64,000 nt of DNA from Kribbella aluminosa (GCF_017876295.1 NZ_JAGINT010000002.1:620001-684000); one strand, 5' to 3'. Positions 8,689 to 18,349 are shown, counted from the stretch's first letter. Program-made: numbers and translations. The notes: generated by a model not told the origin, from the letters alone.

Positions 8689-9663
8689 ATGCAGGACGGT
8701 TCGTTGCTCGACGCGCACGAGGAGCACACGTACCGGCTGCTGGTCGGCCTGTCCGCCGCGCGGGCCGCGGAGCTTGCCGAGGTCGCCGAGCTGCCGCCGC
8801 AGGAGACCGACGAGGTGCTGCAGCGGTTGCAGGCGAAGGGGCTCGTGTCGGTGCAGCCCGCCGATGAGCCGGTGTTCCGGCCGCTGCCGCCGGATGTCGC
8901 GTTCGGTACGACGCTGCTCCGCCGTCAGGAGTCGCTCGAGGCCGCCCGGAAGACGGTGGCCGCGCTCAGCGAGGAGTTCCGGGCCGGCGCCGGCCGCCGC
9001 GACGCGCACCACCTGGTCGAGGTCATCATCGGCGCCACCACCCTCCGCGAACGGCTGCGCGACCTGCAGAACTCGGCCCGCGAGGAGATCCTCTGGTTCT
9101 GCCGCGCGAACCCGCTGGCGATGCAGGGCGCCGACAACACCGAGGAGTACGGCGCACTCTCCCGCGGCGTGCGCTACCGGGCGATCTACGAGCGGGCGCT
9201 GATCGAGACCCCGGGCGAACTGGACTCGATCGCGGAGGGCGTCAGCTGGGGCGAAGAGGCCCGGGTCGTACCGACGCTCCCCGTGCGAATCGCGATCGTC
9301 GACCGGCGGACGGCGATCTGCCCGCTGGTGCGCGACGACGAGAGCATCGGTGAGCCGTCGGCCGCGATCATCAGCCGCGGACAGTTGCTGGACGCGTTGC
9401 TGGCGCTCTTCGAGAGTTACTGGGAGCTCGCGACGCCGGTCCGGCTGCAGCCGGAGGACGCCGAGCAGACGGAGGGGCTGGACGACTCGGAGCGGCTGCT
9501 GCTCTCGTTGCTGGTCGGTGGCGTGCCGGACAAGTCGATCGCCAACCAGCTGGGCATCAGTCGCCGTACCGTCCAGCGCCGTCTCGATCGCCTGATGTCC
9601 ATCGCCGGCGTCGACACCCGCACCGGCCTCGCCTTCCAAGCGGCGAAACGCGCCTGGATCTAA
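8689..9663 (+). CDS. Transcriptional regulator, TrmB-like N-terminus and LuxR-type C-terminal HTH
   Basis: 324-residue regulator. Residues about 5-75 resemble a TrmB/winged-helix domain (LLVGLSAARAAELAEVAELPPQETDEVLQ split over two helices). The middle part (about 100-250) resembles the TrmB effector region. The C-terminus (about 270-322) is a LuxR-type HTH: LLLSLLVGGVPDKSIANQLG then SRRTVQRRLDRLM. ATG 8689 follows TAGGTGGG. It converges with the large subtilase gene, and proteins of this build are commonly adjacent to secreted S8 peptidases in actinomycetes, so control of that peptidase is a reasonable inference. Ligand unknown. Confidence 0.82.
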   Translation: MQDGSLLDAHEEHTYRLLVGLSAARAAELAEVAELPPQETDEVLQRLQAKGLVSVQPADEPVFRPLPPDVAFGTTLLRRQESLEAARKTVAALSEEFRAGAGRRDAHHLVEVIIGATTLRERLRDLQNSAREEILWFCRANPLAMQGADNTEEYGALSRGVRYRAIYERALIETPGELDSIAEGVSWGEEARVVPTLPVRIAIVDRRTAICPLVRDDESIGEPSAAIISRGQLLDALLALFESYWELATPVRLQPEDAEQTEGLDDSERLLLSLLVGGVPDKSIANQLGISRRTVQRRLDRLMSIAGVDTRTGLAFQAAKRAWI

Positions 9664-9720
9664 CCCGCTGCGTCCGAAGAACTGAGGGTGCGCACCCGCA
9701 GTTCTTCGGACGCAAGCGGG
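9664..9720. terminator. Bidirectional terminator between convergent genes
   Basis: Long inverted repeat: CCCGCTGCGTCCGAAGAACTG at its left arm (positions 9664-9684) and its complement with a single bulged A ending at 9720. It fills the whole gap between the regulator stop and the subtilase stop. Confidence 0.85.
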
Positions 9721-12700
9721 CTACTTGATGCCGTAGGCGCGGATCACGGTCTGGGTGATCTTCGCGCCGTTCGGGCCGGTCGCTTCGACCCTGAGGGAGA
9801 CGGTGTCGTGGGCGTTGGGGACTACCGCCACGTAGTGGCCGGCGGCACCGACGGTGAGGAGTTTCTGCCAGGTCTTGCCTTCGTCGAAGGAGGACCAGAC
9901 CTGGAGCGAGGTGGCGCGAGGAGACTCGAAGCCGATGACGTGGGTACGGGCGGCGACCCGGCCGGTCAGGTCTACCGGGACCTTGTAGTCGATCTGCTGC
10001 AGTGCGAGCGGGACCGCCTTGTCCTCCGGTTGCTTGGACGAGCGGAACTCCCATGAGGTCTGCGTACGCGTCCCCCAGTTCCACTCGCCGTCCTCGTCGA
10101 TGCGTGCGGTCGACAGATCCAGCTTGTACGCCGCGTCGGCGCTCGTCGTGATCACGTCCGCCCACGCGTTCGGCATGTCGGCGACGACCTTCCCGTCGCG
10201 GGACAGCGTCGCCGACGCGGACGTCGTCTCGCCGCGCGTGTAGTGCCCGTCCGCGTCCACGAACGCCGGGATCCGGAGCGACAGCCGGTCACCGGTACGG
10301 GTCGACGGCACACCAGGCGCGGCAGCCGGCCGTACCACTGGTCCGAACCACGTCTCGTCCGACTTCGCCGACCGGTAGCTCTGCGGCACCGACGTCATCC
10401 CGCCGCCGAGCGGGTTCATGGTGTCCCACGTGTACAGATGGTGCACCCGGTGCTGCCAGAGCGAGTCACCCGAGGTCACCCACTCCTCTCGCACCTTGGG
10501 CGTCTCGACGAACCGCTGCGAGTCGTTCCAGGAGTACTCCTGCCACGGGCGCCAGCCGAACCGCTGCTCCTTGGCCCAGTTGAACCCGCCGTTGTCGGCG
10601 TACCGCGTGGTGATCCGGGCGCTGTTCGCGGGGGTCACCTTGTAATCGATCTTCGCCGGGATCGCGCCGGTCGACACCTGCTGTACGTCGTACAGGTACG
10701 GGCTGGAGGTGGTCAGCGTCAGGTCGATCGAGGCGCCGCCGCGCTTGGCCCGGTCGAGGAGCTTCTGGCCGTCCTTGACCGTCGTCACCATCGCCGGGAT
10801 CGGCAGCCGGTCACCGGTCGGGCGCCACACCGTCCACGCGGTCCAGTCGGCCGGCCGGATCAGGACGACCGCCGCCGCACCGGCTGCCGCGGCCGCGTCG
10901 ATCTCCGCCCGCTCGCTGTCCGACGGCAGCACGACCAGCGCGCCCTTCGCGTCCTGCAGCGAGGCCGCCAGCCGGAACCGCTTCTTCCCGTCGTACGCCG
11001 GTGACTGGCCGAGCAGGTTGATGTCCAGCGGCCCGGGTACGCCGGGCACGGACGCCTGCACCATCGGCGCGACCAGTTGCCAGCGGGAGGAGAACTCGAA
11101 GGTGCCGTCCTTGACCGGCTTGGTCGGTGTCACGTTGACCTTCTGGACCGTGCTGAAGTGCATGACACCGTGCGCGATCGACCGGCCGTTGCCGTAGACC
11201 CGGTGGACGTAATAGCTGAGCACCGCCTGCTGCTCGGACGGTTTCGGTGTCTCGATCGTGATCGGCACCGCCTTCCGGGCGTCGATGACGATGTCGGTGT
11301 CCTTGTTGATCACGACGTCCGGATCGGTGACCAGGCTGGCCTGCTCGTTCTGCGGGTCGTTGTGCTCGACCAGCGCGTGCATCAGGTAGGTGCCCTCTTC
11401 GACCTCGGCGGTGTACGTCTGACCGTCGCGGAGCCATGCCAGTACGTCGGACCGCGAGTTGTCGCCGTACAGCGAGAACACCGGGACACCGGTCGGCTTG
11501 CCGTCCATGTCGACGGCGCGGAACGTGACCTTGTGCTTCGGCCCGGACCGGAGCGTGCCGACCGCGGTGTGGGTGACGACGCCGTCAGGCCCGGTGGCGA
11601 CGACCCAGCCGCTGTACTGCCCGCGGCCGACCTGCGCCGGGTCCAGCGCCAGCGGTACGTCGGCGGTGCCGTGCGCGGGCACCGTCACCGTGCCGGGGAC
11701 CGTGAAGCCGGCGGTCGTCGGCTTGCCGCTGTCCAGGTTCGTGATCTGGGCGGCGAGGTTCAGCGTGACCGCGTTGTCGGCGTCGTTCCGGTACGTGATG
11801 GTCCGGGTCGTCGGGTCGGTCGTGGTCTGCAGACCGAAGTCCGCGACCCCGCTCGCGGTCACCTTCTGCGCGACGGCGCGAGTCAGGTCGACGCGACCGG
11901 CGCCCTGCTGGTAGACGGTCTGGTCCGGCTGCGTCTTCGCCGTACTGACCAGCGCGTTCTTCAGCTGGTCGGCCTTCCAGTCCGGGTGCTGCTGGGCGAG
12001 GAGCGCGGCGGCACCGGCGACGTGCGGCGTTGCCATCGACGTACCGGAGGCGGCCGTGTAGAGCTCGTCGACCGGGTCGCCCATCACGGTGCCGGCGGCC
12101 CGGGCGGCGATGATGCCGACGCCGGGCGCGGTGATCTCCGGCTTCAGGCCCGAGTCGCCGAGGCGAGGCCCGCGGCTGGAGAAGTCGGCAAGCTTGTCCT
12201 GCCGGTCGACGGCGCCGACGGTCAGCGCGGCGGCGGCAGCGCCCGGCGTACCGACCGACTCGTCCCGGCCCTCGTTGCCGGCCGCAACCACGAACAGCGT
12301 GCCGGTCTGTGCGGTGATGTCGTTGACCGCCTGGCTGAGCGGGTCGGTGCCGTCGGTGGCGTCGCCGCCGAGGCTCATGTTGACGACCTTCGCGCCCTGA
12401 TTGGCGGCCCACTCCATCCCGGAGATGATCCAGGAGTCGTAGCCGTACCCGTCGTCGCCGAGCACCTTGCCGATCAGCAGGTCGGCCTTCGGCGCGACGC
12501 CCTTGCGGGTACCGCCGGCGCCCGCACCGGTGCCGGCGATCGTCGCGGCCACGTGCGTACCGTGGCCGAAGTGGTCCTCGGTACCGCTCGGGCTGCCGGA
12601 GAAGTCCTGGCTCTCCTTGACCTTGCCCTGCAGATCCGGGTGCGTCGCGTCGATGCCGGTGTCCAGTACGGCGACCTCGACCCCGGACCCCTCGTAGCCG

Positions 12701-13332
12701 GCCTTCCAGGCGTCCGGGGCACCGATCTGCGGGACGCTCTTGTCCAGTACAGGCTTGACCTTGCCGTCCAGCCAGATTTTGGTGACGCCGCTGGCCAGGC
12801 TCCGTTGACCGTCGGCGGGCTTCAGCGATTTCCACAGCGCCGGGAGCTGGTCCTTCGCGGCCTCGACGGCGCGGCCGCCGATCGACGGCAGCTGCCGGGT
12901 GGTCGTCGTACCGGTCAGGTTCTGCGCTGCCCGGAGTCCGGGCGTGTCCTTGACGATCAGCGGGAGGTCGGCGGATTCGCCGTACCCGTCCGCGATCAGC
13001 TCGTCGACGTCGAACAGGTTCGCGTCCAGGACGCCGGTGGAGATGTACGGGACGGCGTCGCTCGGCAGCACCCGCAGGCCGCCGTCGGCCTCGACGGTGT
13101 GGAACGAGACGCCTTCGCGGCCCGCGGCCGGGTGCACGGTGGCGGCCTTCCGGCCACCGCCGGCGTCGGTCACTTCGACGACGTCACCGGTGATCAGCGT
13201 GACCGTGGAGGTCTTGGCGGGTGTTCCGCTCGCGGACGGTGGCGGGGCGGCGGCGGCCGGGATCACCGTCGCCGCGCCGAGGGCAAGGACCGCCGCTGTG
13301 GTCAGCGCGGCGATCCGTCGGGGGGAGGACAT
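9721..13332 (-). CDS. Secreted subtilisin-family (S8) serine peptidase, 1203 residues
   Basis: Exported protease. A Sec signal peptide (residues 1-29, Ala-rich end) and a propeptide-like region precede the catalytic domain. The triad is visible as VLDTGID (Asp224), GHGTHVAA (His257) and GTSMATPHVAG (Ser432), with the oxyanion Asn in VAAGNEG (353). The long C-terminal part (residues 500-1203) contains beta-rich segments and a PA-like insertion. ATG 13332 was preferred because GAAGGAG lies 8 bp upstream; a TTG six bases earlier is the only alternative nearby. The regulator at 8689 converges on it and a PrsW-like membrane protease is divergently transcribed from it. Confidence 0.93.
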   Translation of the reverse strand: MSSPRRIAALTTAAVLALGAATVIPAAAAPPPSASGTPAKTSTVTLITGDVVEVTDAGGGRKAATVHPAAGREGVSFHTVEADGGLRVLPSDAVPYISTGVLDANLFDVDELIADGYGESADLPLIVKDTPGLRAAQNLTGTTTTRQLPSIGGRAVEAAKDQLPALWKSLKPADGQRSLASGVTKIWLDGKVKPVLDKSVPQIGAPDAWKAGYEGSGVEVAVLDTGIDATHPDLQGKVKESQDFSGSPSGTEDHFGHGTHVAATIAGTGAGAGGTRKGVAPKADLLIGKVLGDDGYGYDSWIISGMEWAANQGAKVVNMSLGGDATDGTDPLSQAVNDITAQTGTLFVVAAGNEGRDESVGTPGAAAAALTVGAVDRQDKLADFSSRGPRLGDSGLKPEITAPGVGIIAARAAGTVMGDPVDELYTAASGTSMATPHVAGAAALLAQQHPDWKADQLKNALVSTAKTQPDQTVYQQGAGRVDLTRAVAQKVTASGVADFGLQTTTDPTTRTITYRNDADNAVTLNLAAQITNLDSGKPTTAGFTVPGTVTVPAHGTADVPLALDPAQVGRGQYSGWVVATGPDGVVTHTAVGTLRSGPKHKVTFRAVDMDGKPTGVPVFSLYGDNSRSDVLAWLRDGQTYTAEVEEGTYLMHALVEHNDPQNEQASLVTDPDVVINKDTDIVIDARKAVPITIETPKPSEQQAVLSYYVHRVYGNGRSIAHGVMHFSTVQKVNVTPTKPVKDGTFEFSSRWQLVAPMVQASVPGVPGPLDINLLGQSPAYDGKKRFRLAASLQDAKGALVVLPSDSERAEIDAAAAAGAAAVVLIRPADWTAWTVWRPTGDRLPIPAMVTTVKDGQKLLDRAKRGGASIDLTLTTSSPYLYDVQQVSTGAIPAKIDYKVTPANSARITTRYADNGGFNWAKEQRFGWRPWQEYSWNDSQRFVETPKVREEWVTSGDSLWQHRVHHLYTWDTMNPLGGGMTSVPQSYRSAKSDETWFGPVVRPAAAPGVPSTRTGDRLSLRIPAFVDADGHYTRGETTSASATLSRDGKVVADMPNAWADVITTSADAAYKLDLSTARIDEDGEWNWGTRTQTSWEFRSSKQPEDKAVPLALQQIDYKVPVDLTGRVAARTHVIGFESPRATSLQVWSSFDEGKTWQKLLTVGAAGHYVAVVPNAHDTVSLRVEATGPNGAKITQTVIRAYGIK

Positions 13333-13463
13333 GGGCAATTCTCCTTCGGGCGGCCGAACAGCCTTCGGACAGAGTTTGCAATCAGGTCACGGAAATCCGC
13401 CCTGTCCATCACTGCCGTCCCTGCGCCATGTCGCAGACACGCCAGATCCGGCAGCATCGGGCC

Positions 13464-14273
13464 ATGACCGCACAGCAACTCGTACGCAGGTGGGCATGGG
13501 TCGGCACGTTGGTGGTCGGCGCCGGGTTGTACCTCGCTGTGCTGGTGGTGCTCACCGACACCGGGAATCCGAATCTGTTCCCGACGATGATCCTGCTCGG
13601 CGCGCTCGTGGTCCCGCTGACGTTCGTGACGTTCGCGGCCGGCCGGTCCGGGCGGTGGCTGATCGACGGGCCGACGCTCGGCGGCTGCCTGCTGTTCGGC
13701 GGCGTGGTCGGCGTGGTGGTGGCCGGCCTGCTCGAGTACGACGCCATGCGCCGGCTCGGGACGCTGCCGATGGTCGGGGTGGGCCTGATCGAGGAGGCGG
13801 CCAAGCTCGTCGTACCGGCGGTCCTGGTGGTGTTCTTCGGACATCGGTACCGGGTCTCGATCGGCGGCGGGATCGTGATCGGGATCGCGGTCGGCACCGG
13901 GTTCGCCGTACTGGAGACCATGGGATACGCGTTCGTCGCGCTGCTGCAGTCCGGCGGGAACGTCGGCGCCGCGGAGCAGACGCTGTTCATCCGCGGCCTG
14001 CTCTCCCCGGCCGGGCACGCCGCGTGGACCGGTCTGACCTGCTGGGGACTGTGGCGGTTCGCGATCGCGCCGACCGGCCGGCACTTCGCCGGTTTCCTCG
14101 GGATGTACGTGCTGGCGGTCGCCCTGCACACGATCTGGGACGGCATCGGCGGCCGGATCACGTACGCCGTGGTCGGCGCGATCTCGATCGGTCTGCTGCT
14201 GTACGGCCTCAAGCGCGCCCAGCGCACCGACCAGCGACCGGCCCTCGGGTATGGACAAGACGTGTCGAAATGA
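13464..14273 (+). CDS. PrsW-family intramembrane metalloprotease
   Basis: 269-residue membrane protein with about eight helices. The PrsW metal-site motifs are present in order: LIEEAAKL (EExxK), FAVLETMGY, PAGHAAWTG and HTIWDG. These proteases cleave membrane-bound anti-sigma factors or related targets; its substrate here is unknown. ATG 13464 was chosen because it begins just before the first helix, although in-frame sequence extends further upstream across the divergent promoter region of the subtilase. No anti-sigma factor gene is visible nearby. Confidence 0.88.
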   Translation: MTAQQLVRRWAWVGTLVVGAGLYLAVLVVLTDTGNPNLFPTMILLGALVVPLTFVTFAAGRSGRWLIDGPTLGGCLLFGGVVGVVVAGLLEYDAMRRLGTLPMVGVGLIEEAAKLVVPAVLVVFFGHRYRVSIGGGIVIGIAVGTGFAVLETMGYAFVALLQSGGNVGAAEQTLFIRGLLSPAGHAAWTGLTCWGLWRFAIAPTGRHFAGFLGMYVLAVALHTIWDGIGGRITYAVVGAISIGLLLYGLKRAQRTDQRPALGYGQDVSK

Positions 14274-14405
14274 GTACGGTCCGTAACGGCGTCCGCCCGA
14301 CGCCGCCTTGTCGGTGAGGTGCCGCCCGCCAGTGGTACCTCGCTGGTAGGTGGGCAGAGCAGGCTGCGGCGGTACGTCACGGCCTGATGGGGGCCCGCTT
14401 GCCCA

Positions 14406-14446
14406 GGTGGGGTGCTGAACGACACTCACTCCTTCAGCACCCCACC
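14406..14446. terminator. Strong hairpin after the PrsW gene
   Basis: GGTGGGGTGCTGAA (14406-14419) and TTCAGCACCCCACC (14433-14446) are perfectly complementary with a 13-nt loop. No T-run follows, so termination in the plus direction would be of the L-shaped actinobacterial type. 14274-14405 holds no gene that I can support. Confidence 0.65.
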
Positions 14447-14473
14447 GGTTCAACTCTTCACCTGGTGTTTGTT

Positions 14474-14504
14474 AGGTCGCCCGGGAAGCTGGGCAGACTG
14501 ACCT
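14474..14504 (+). other. Nested hairpin in the leader of the endonuclease gene
   Basis: AGGTC (14474-14478) pairs with GACCT (14500-14504), and inside it GCCC pairs with GGGC. It lies 36-66 bp before the GTG start. It could be a leader structure; no known riboswitch family could be matched. Confidence 0.3.
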
Positions 14505-14539
14505 GCGTCCCCGGTCCCCAACCGCCCCTGGGAGTAGCC

Positions 14540-15661
14540 GTGCAACGACTCTTGCGTCCGGCGCTGCTCGTCACCGCCGTACTAGCGCTCCTCGGCTTCG
14601 GCATCACCCCGTCGAACGCCGCCACCACGATCACCGTCGCCACCGCGATCGGCCAACAGGACAACTCGACCGCATCGGTCACCGGGTACGTCGTCGGGCA
14701 GCCGACCGCGACCAGCACCGTTGTCCGCAGCAACTTCCCGAACGACTACGCACTGGCGCTCGCCGACTCGGCGTCCCAGACCAGTACGTCGTCGATGCTC
14801 TACGTGCAGATCCCGACCTCGTTCCGCGCGTCGTACGGCCTGCAGAGCAACCCGAGCCTGCTCGGTCAGCAGATCACCGTCACCGGTGCGCTGTCGGCGT
14901 ACTTCTCGCATCCCGGAGTGAAGAACGCGACCGCCTTCACCGGCGGGGGTGGCTCCCCGGACCCCGGGCCGGATCCGGGTGACTACTACGCCGGTGCCGC
15001 GGGCAAGACCGGTGCCGCGCTGAAATCCGCGCTGCACACGATCATCTCGCAGCAGACCAAGCTCACCTACGACCAGGTCTGGGACGCGCTCAAGGTCACC
15101 GACCAGGACCCGAACAACAGCAGCAACGTCATCGAGGTCTACTCCGGCCGCTCGATCCCGAAGAGCAGCCAGGGCAGCGGCGTGGACGACTGGAACCGTG
15201 AGCACGTCTGGGCCAAGTCGCACGGCAACTTCGGCACCGCGACCGGCCCCGGCACCGATATCCACCACCTGCGGCCCGAGGACGTCTCGGTGAACTCGGC
15301 GCGCGGCAACCTCGACTTCGACAACGGCGGTACGGCGGTTGCCCAGTGCACCGGTTGTACGGCGGACGCGGACTCGTTCGCGCCCCGCCCGGCGGTCCGC
15401 GGCGACGTCGCCCGGATGATCTTCTACATGGCCGTCCGGTACGAGGGCGACGACGGGTTCGCGAACCTGGAGCTGGACGACAAGGTCGGCAACGGCACCG
15501 CGCCGTACATCGGCAAGCTCTCGGTGCTGAAGGCGTGGGCGGCGGCCGACCCGCCGGACGCGTTCGAGAAGAACCGCAACGAGGTCATCTACAGCCAGTT
15601 CCAGCACAACCGGAACCCGTTCATCGACCACCCCGAGTGGATCAGCTCGATCTGGCCGTGA
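14540..15661 (+). CDS. Secreted endonuclease I family nuclease
   Basis: 373-residue exported nuclease. A signal peptide ends in PSNAA (about residue 29). A beta-rich OB-like domain (30-140) and a Pro/Gly/Asp linker lead to the endonuclease I domain (about 155-373). The active-site region reads WNREHVWAKSHG and then TDIHHLRPEDVSVNSARGN, typical of the EndA/BsnA group of beta-beta-alpha-metal nucleases. GTG 14540 follows GGAG by 6 bp. It likely degrades extracellular DNA or RNA for nutrition; that role is inferred from the family. Confidence 0.88.
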   Translation: MQRLLRPALLVTAVLALLGFGITPSNAATTITVATAIGQQDNSTASVTGYVVGQPTATSTVVRSNFPNDYALALADSASQTSTSSMLYVQIPTSFRASYGLQSNPSLLGQQITVTGALSAYFSHPGVKNATAFTGGGGSPDPGPDPGDYYAGAAGKTGAALKSALHTIISQQTKLTYDQVWDALKVTDQDPNNSSNVIEVYSGRSIPKSSQGSGVDDWNREHVWAKSHGNFGTATGPGTDIHHLRPEDVSVNSARGNLDFDNGGTAVAQCTGCTADADSFAPRPAVRGDVARMIFYMAVRYEGDDGFANLELDDKVGNGTAPYIGKLSVLKAWAAADPPDAFEKNRNEVIYSQFQHNRNPFIDHPEWISSIWP

Positions 15662-15676
15662 GGTCCTGAACCCCGA

Positions 15677-15703
15677 GGGCCGCGTCTCCTGGAGGCGCGG
15701 CCC
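15677..15703. terminator. Bidirectional terminator between endonuclease and AAA genes
   Basis: Stem of 11 bp with one G-T pair: GGGCCGCGTCT (15677-15687) pairs with GGGCGCGGCCC-type sequence ending at 15703, loop CCTGG. It ends directly before the stop codon of the convergent AAA gene. Confidence 0.7.
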
Positions 15704-18349
15704 TTACCTGTTGGCCTGCAGGTCCCGGTTCTGGCCGGTGGTCCGGATCTCGGGTGCCCGCTCACCGGTCGCGGTGACCTTCCCGGTCGGTACGGCGGCC
15801 TTCACCTGCGCGGCCTGTACGACGCCGGACTGGGCGGCGGCCACCCCGATCCGGGTCTGCACCCACTTCTGGAAGCCCGGGTCGCCGACCTTGATCTGCT
15901 GCCCGGTCCGGGTCAGTAGACCGTTGGAGACGAGCTTCTGCGCCGCGCCGTCGAGCGACCAGCGGTCCGGATCGGCTCCGGACCGGGCCGGGATCGGTAT
16001 CCCCTGCGCTCCGTGCGAGGCGGTCCTGGCCAGCAGGTCCTTCTGCTCGGGCGTGCAGTTGTACCACGCGGCGTCGTACAGCACCCGGGAACGGATCTGG
16101 TGCCGCTCGATCGCGGTGCCGACGGTTTCCGCGGCGAGGGTCTGGTCCGGGCCGGCCAGGTCGAGCGCCTCGCCGGTCAGGGTCCGCAACCGGCTCGGGT
16201 TGCCGTTCGCCGCCGCGAGCAACTGGTCGACCGCCTGCGGGGTGCATCGGATGCCGGCCTCCTGCAGCGGGCGGCTCAACGCCGGCCGCAGCTCCTCCGC
16301 ACTCAACGGGGTGAGTCGGCGGACGTCCCAGCGGGCGGCCTCCATGGTCTCCTTGCCGGCCTTCCCACCCGATGCCTCGAGCAACCGGCTGGTGGCCTCC
16401 TCGCCGCCTGCGGCAACCAGGAACAGCGGCTTCTTGGCGCGGCGCAGGTGCGTCGACAGATCGGTCAGTGTGGTCAGGTCCGACTTCGAGGCGGCGTCCA
16501 GGTTGTCCACCATCAGCAGGATCGGCTTGCCGGTCGGTGCGGCCATCTTGCCGAGCTGCGCGGCCACGTCGTTCAGCGTCGCGCCGACCGAGTCTCGGGC
16601 GACGCCCTCCCAGGACCGGTGAACGCCGACCTGGAACACCGACGGCCAGCCGAACCGCGCCTGCGCGGTGTGCATCCGGTTCTGGGTCCGGATCGCCAGC
16701 CCGTTCACCAGCTTCTTCAGCTGGTTCACCTCGCCGGGCGGGAAGCGTGCCTCGAAGGTCCCCAGCTGGCTCTGCAGGGCGCGGATCACCCGGGCCTCGA
16801 TGGGCTCCCGCCGGGTGGCGTCCAGCCGGATCGAGATCCAGCCCTCCTGGTCGGCGAGCTTCTTGGTCCGGTTCAGCTCCTGGCTGGTCCCCGATCCGGG
16901 CGGGCCGGTGAACAGCACCGACGTACCGCGGGGAACCCGCTGGTCGAGCGAGATCGGCCGGCCCCGTTCGTCCTTCCGGTCGACCTGGTGGACGAGCTTC
17001 GCGGCGGACCCGAACACCTCGTTGGTGCGCTCGAGCTTGCCGGTCGGATGCGCGGGTGCGAGCGCGCCCGACCGGGCAGACGCCGGCAGCAGCGGCTGCT
17101 CGGCCGGTGGCTTCGGGGTCTGGCCGAGATAGTCGTTCAGCCAGTCCCGGAACCCGTGGTCGGGGATCGTGACGACGGAGCCGTCGTGCTCGCGGAGCAG
17201 GCCTCGGGCGACCAGGTCCTGCCGGGCCTCGTCGAGCGGCTGCCAGGCTCCGGGGCCGGCGGCCTGCGTGACGGCCGGCATCGAGAGGCCGTCCGAACCC
17301 TCGGCGGCGACCCGGGCGAGCAGGTCCTTCTGCGCGGCGGTGGTGTCCTTCTGGTCCCACACGTCCTGGTACATCTGTGCCGCGTCCGCGTTCACGTGGG
17401 CGATCGCCCGGGCGGCCGTCAGCACGGTGATGCCCTGCTCCTGGTCCCGGTACGCGACGGCGGCGTTGCAGAAGTTGCGGATCCGCGCGGGGTGGCCGTT
17501 CGCTGCGGCGAGCAGGTTCTGGATCGCGATGTCGTCGTACGGAATGCCGGCCGCCTCCAGCGGCTTGGTGACGGCCGGCCAGAGCTGCTCGTCCGCGACC
17601 GGTTCGAGTTCGCGGATGTCGAACTGGTTCGACGTCGTGGTGGCGATCCCGGACATCCGCCGGGAGGCCACCATCAGGCTGCTGGTCGACATCGAGCCGC
17701 CGGCCGCGATCAGCCAGACCGGACGGTCCAGCCCTTCGATGTGGATCGCCAGCTCGTTCAGGCCGGCCCGGTCCGGCTCCTCCGCCTTGTCGATGTTGTC
17801 GACCAGCAGCAGGATCGGCTTGTTGTCGATCTCGGTCAGCTTGCCGAGCTCGTCGGCGAAGTCGTTCAGCGTGGTGCCGAGCTTGTCGTACGCCGTGGTG
17901 TCCTGCTCGGTCTTGTGGATCACCTGGACCGGGCCGCCGCCTACCCGGGTCTCGACCCCGACCCGGGTCTTGCGGCCGCTGCGGGTCAGGTCGTTGACGG
18001 TCTTGCGGAGGTTACTGAGCGGGTCGGGACGGAACCGGGCCAGCATCCTGCCGAAGCCGGTCGTCGGCGGCCGCCGACGGAACCGCCGGTCGAGCGTGTC
18101 CAGGCTGTTCCGGACAGCTCCGGTCAGGTGGTGCTCGATCGGGATGTTCGCGGACGCGGACATCCGGATCGTGGTCCAGCCGTGCTGCGCGGCCAGGTCC
18201 TCCGCACGGTCGAGTTCCGTGCTCTTGCCCATCCCCGGCGGGCCGGTGAACAGGATCGCCTTGCTCTCCGGCAGGGCGTGGCCGAGCGAGATCGGATTGC
18301 CGAGCCGGTCGGTGCGCGTGACACGGTCGACCCCCCGGACCTGGCTCAT
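15704..18349 (-). CDS. Tandem-repeat AAA/STAND-like ATPase, second P-loop degenerate
   Basis: 881-residue protein built from two copies of one module. Each has an N-terminal segment with GRPISL or LGNPISL, a P-loop NTPase core and a winged-helix-like region. Copy 1 has an intact Walker A (GPPGMGKST, 36-44) and Walker B (ILLLVDNID, 179-187). Copy 2 has GPPGSGTSQ (482-490), in which the invariant Lys is Thr, and ILLMVDNLD. Both copies contain LLAAANGHP/LLAAANGNP and QKDLLAR segments, marking them as duplicates. No signal peptide or membrane helix. Function unknown; it resembles ORC/Cdc6- or STAND-type regulatory ATPases. It is a single gene flanked by secreted-protein genes. Confidence 0.7.
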   Translation of the reverse strand: MSQVRGVDRVTRTDRLGNPISLGHALPESKAILFTGPPGMGKSTELDRAEDLAAQHGWTTIRMSASANIPIEHHLTGAVRNSLDTLDRRFRRRPPTTGFGRMLARFRPDPLSNLRKTVNDLTRSGRKTRVGVETRVGGGPVQVIHKTEQDTTAYDKLGTTLNDFADELGKLTEIDNKPILLLVDNIDKAEEPDRAGLNELAIHIEGLDRPVWLIAAGGSMSTSSLMVASRRMSGIATTTSNQFDIRELEPVADEQLWPAVTKPLEAAGIPYDDIAIQNLLAAANGHPARIRNFCNAAVAYRDQEQGITVLTAARAIAHVNADAAQMYQDVWDQKDTTAAQKDLLARVAAEGSDGLSMPAVTQAAGPGAWQPLDEARQDLVARGLLREHDGSVVTIPDHGFRDWLNDYLGQTPKPPAEQPLLPASARSGALAPAHPTGKLERTNEVFGSAAKLVHQVDRKDERGRPISLDQRVPRGTSVLFTGPPGSGTSQELNRTKKLADQEGWISIRLDATRREPIEARVIRALQSQLGTFEARFPPGEVNQLKKLVNGLAIRTQNRMHTAQARFGWPSVFQVGVHRSWEGVARDSVGATLNDVAAQLGKMAAPTGKPILLMVDNLDAASKSDLTTLTDLSTHLRRAKKPLFLVAAGGEEATSRLLEASGGKAGKETMEAARWDVRRLTPLSAEELRPALSRPLQEAGIRCTPQAVDQLLAAANGNPSRLRTLTGEALDLAGPDQTLAAETVGTAIERHQIRSRVLYDAAWYNCTPEQKDLLARTASHGAQGIPIPARSGADPDRWSLDGAAQKLVSNGLLTRTGQQIKVGDPGFQKWVQTRIGVAAAQSGVVQAAQVKAAVPTGKVTATGERAPEIRTTGQNRDLQANR

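Noticed and set aside
13221..13463. Upstream extension of the PrsW-like protein
   Set aside because: It crosses the divergent promoter and the start of the subtilase and lacks membrane-protein character.
11077..13467. Plus-strand ORF of 796 codons opposite the subtilase
   Set aside because: The minus strand has a complete catalytic triad in frame; this is a GC-driven shadow.
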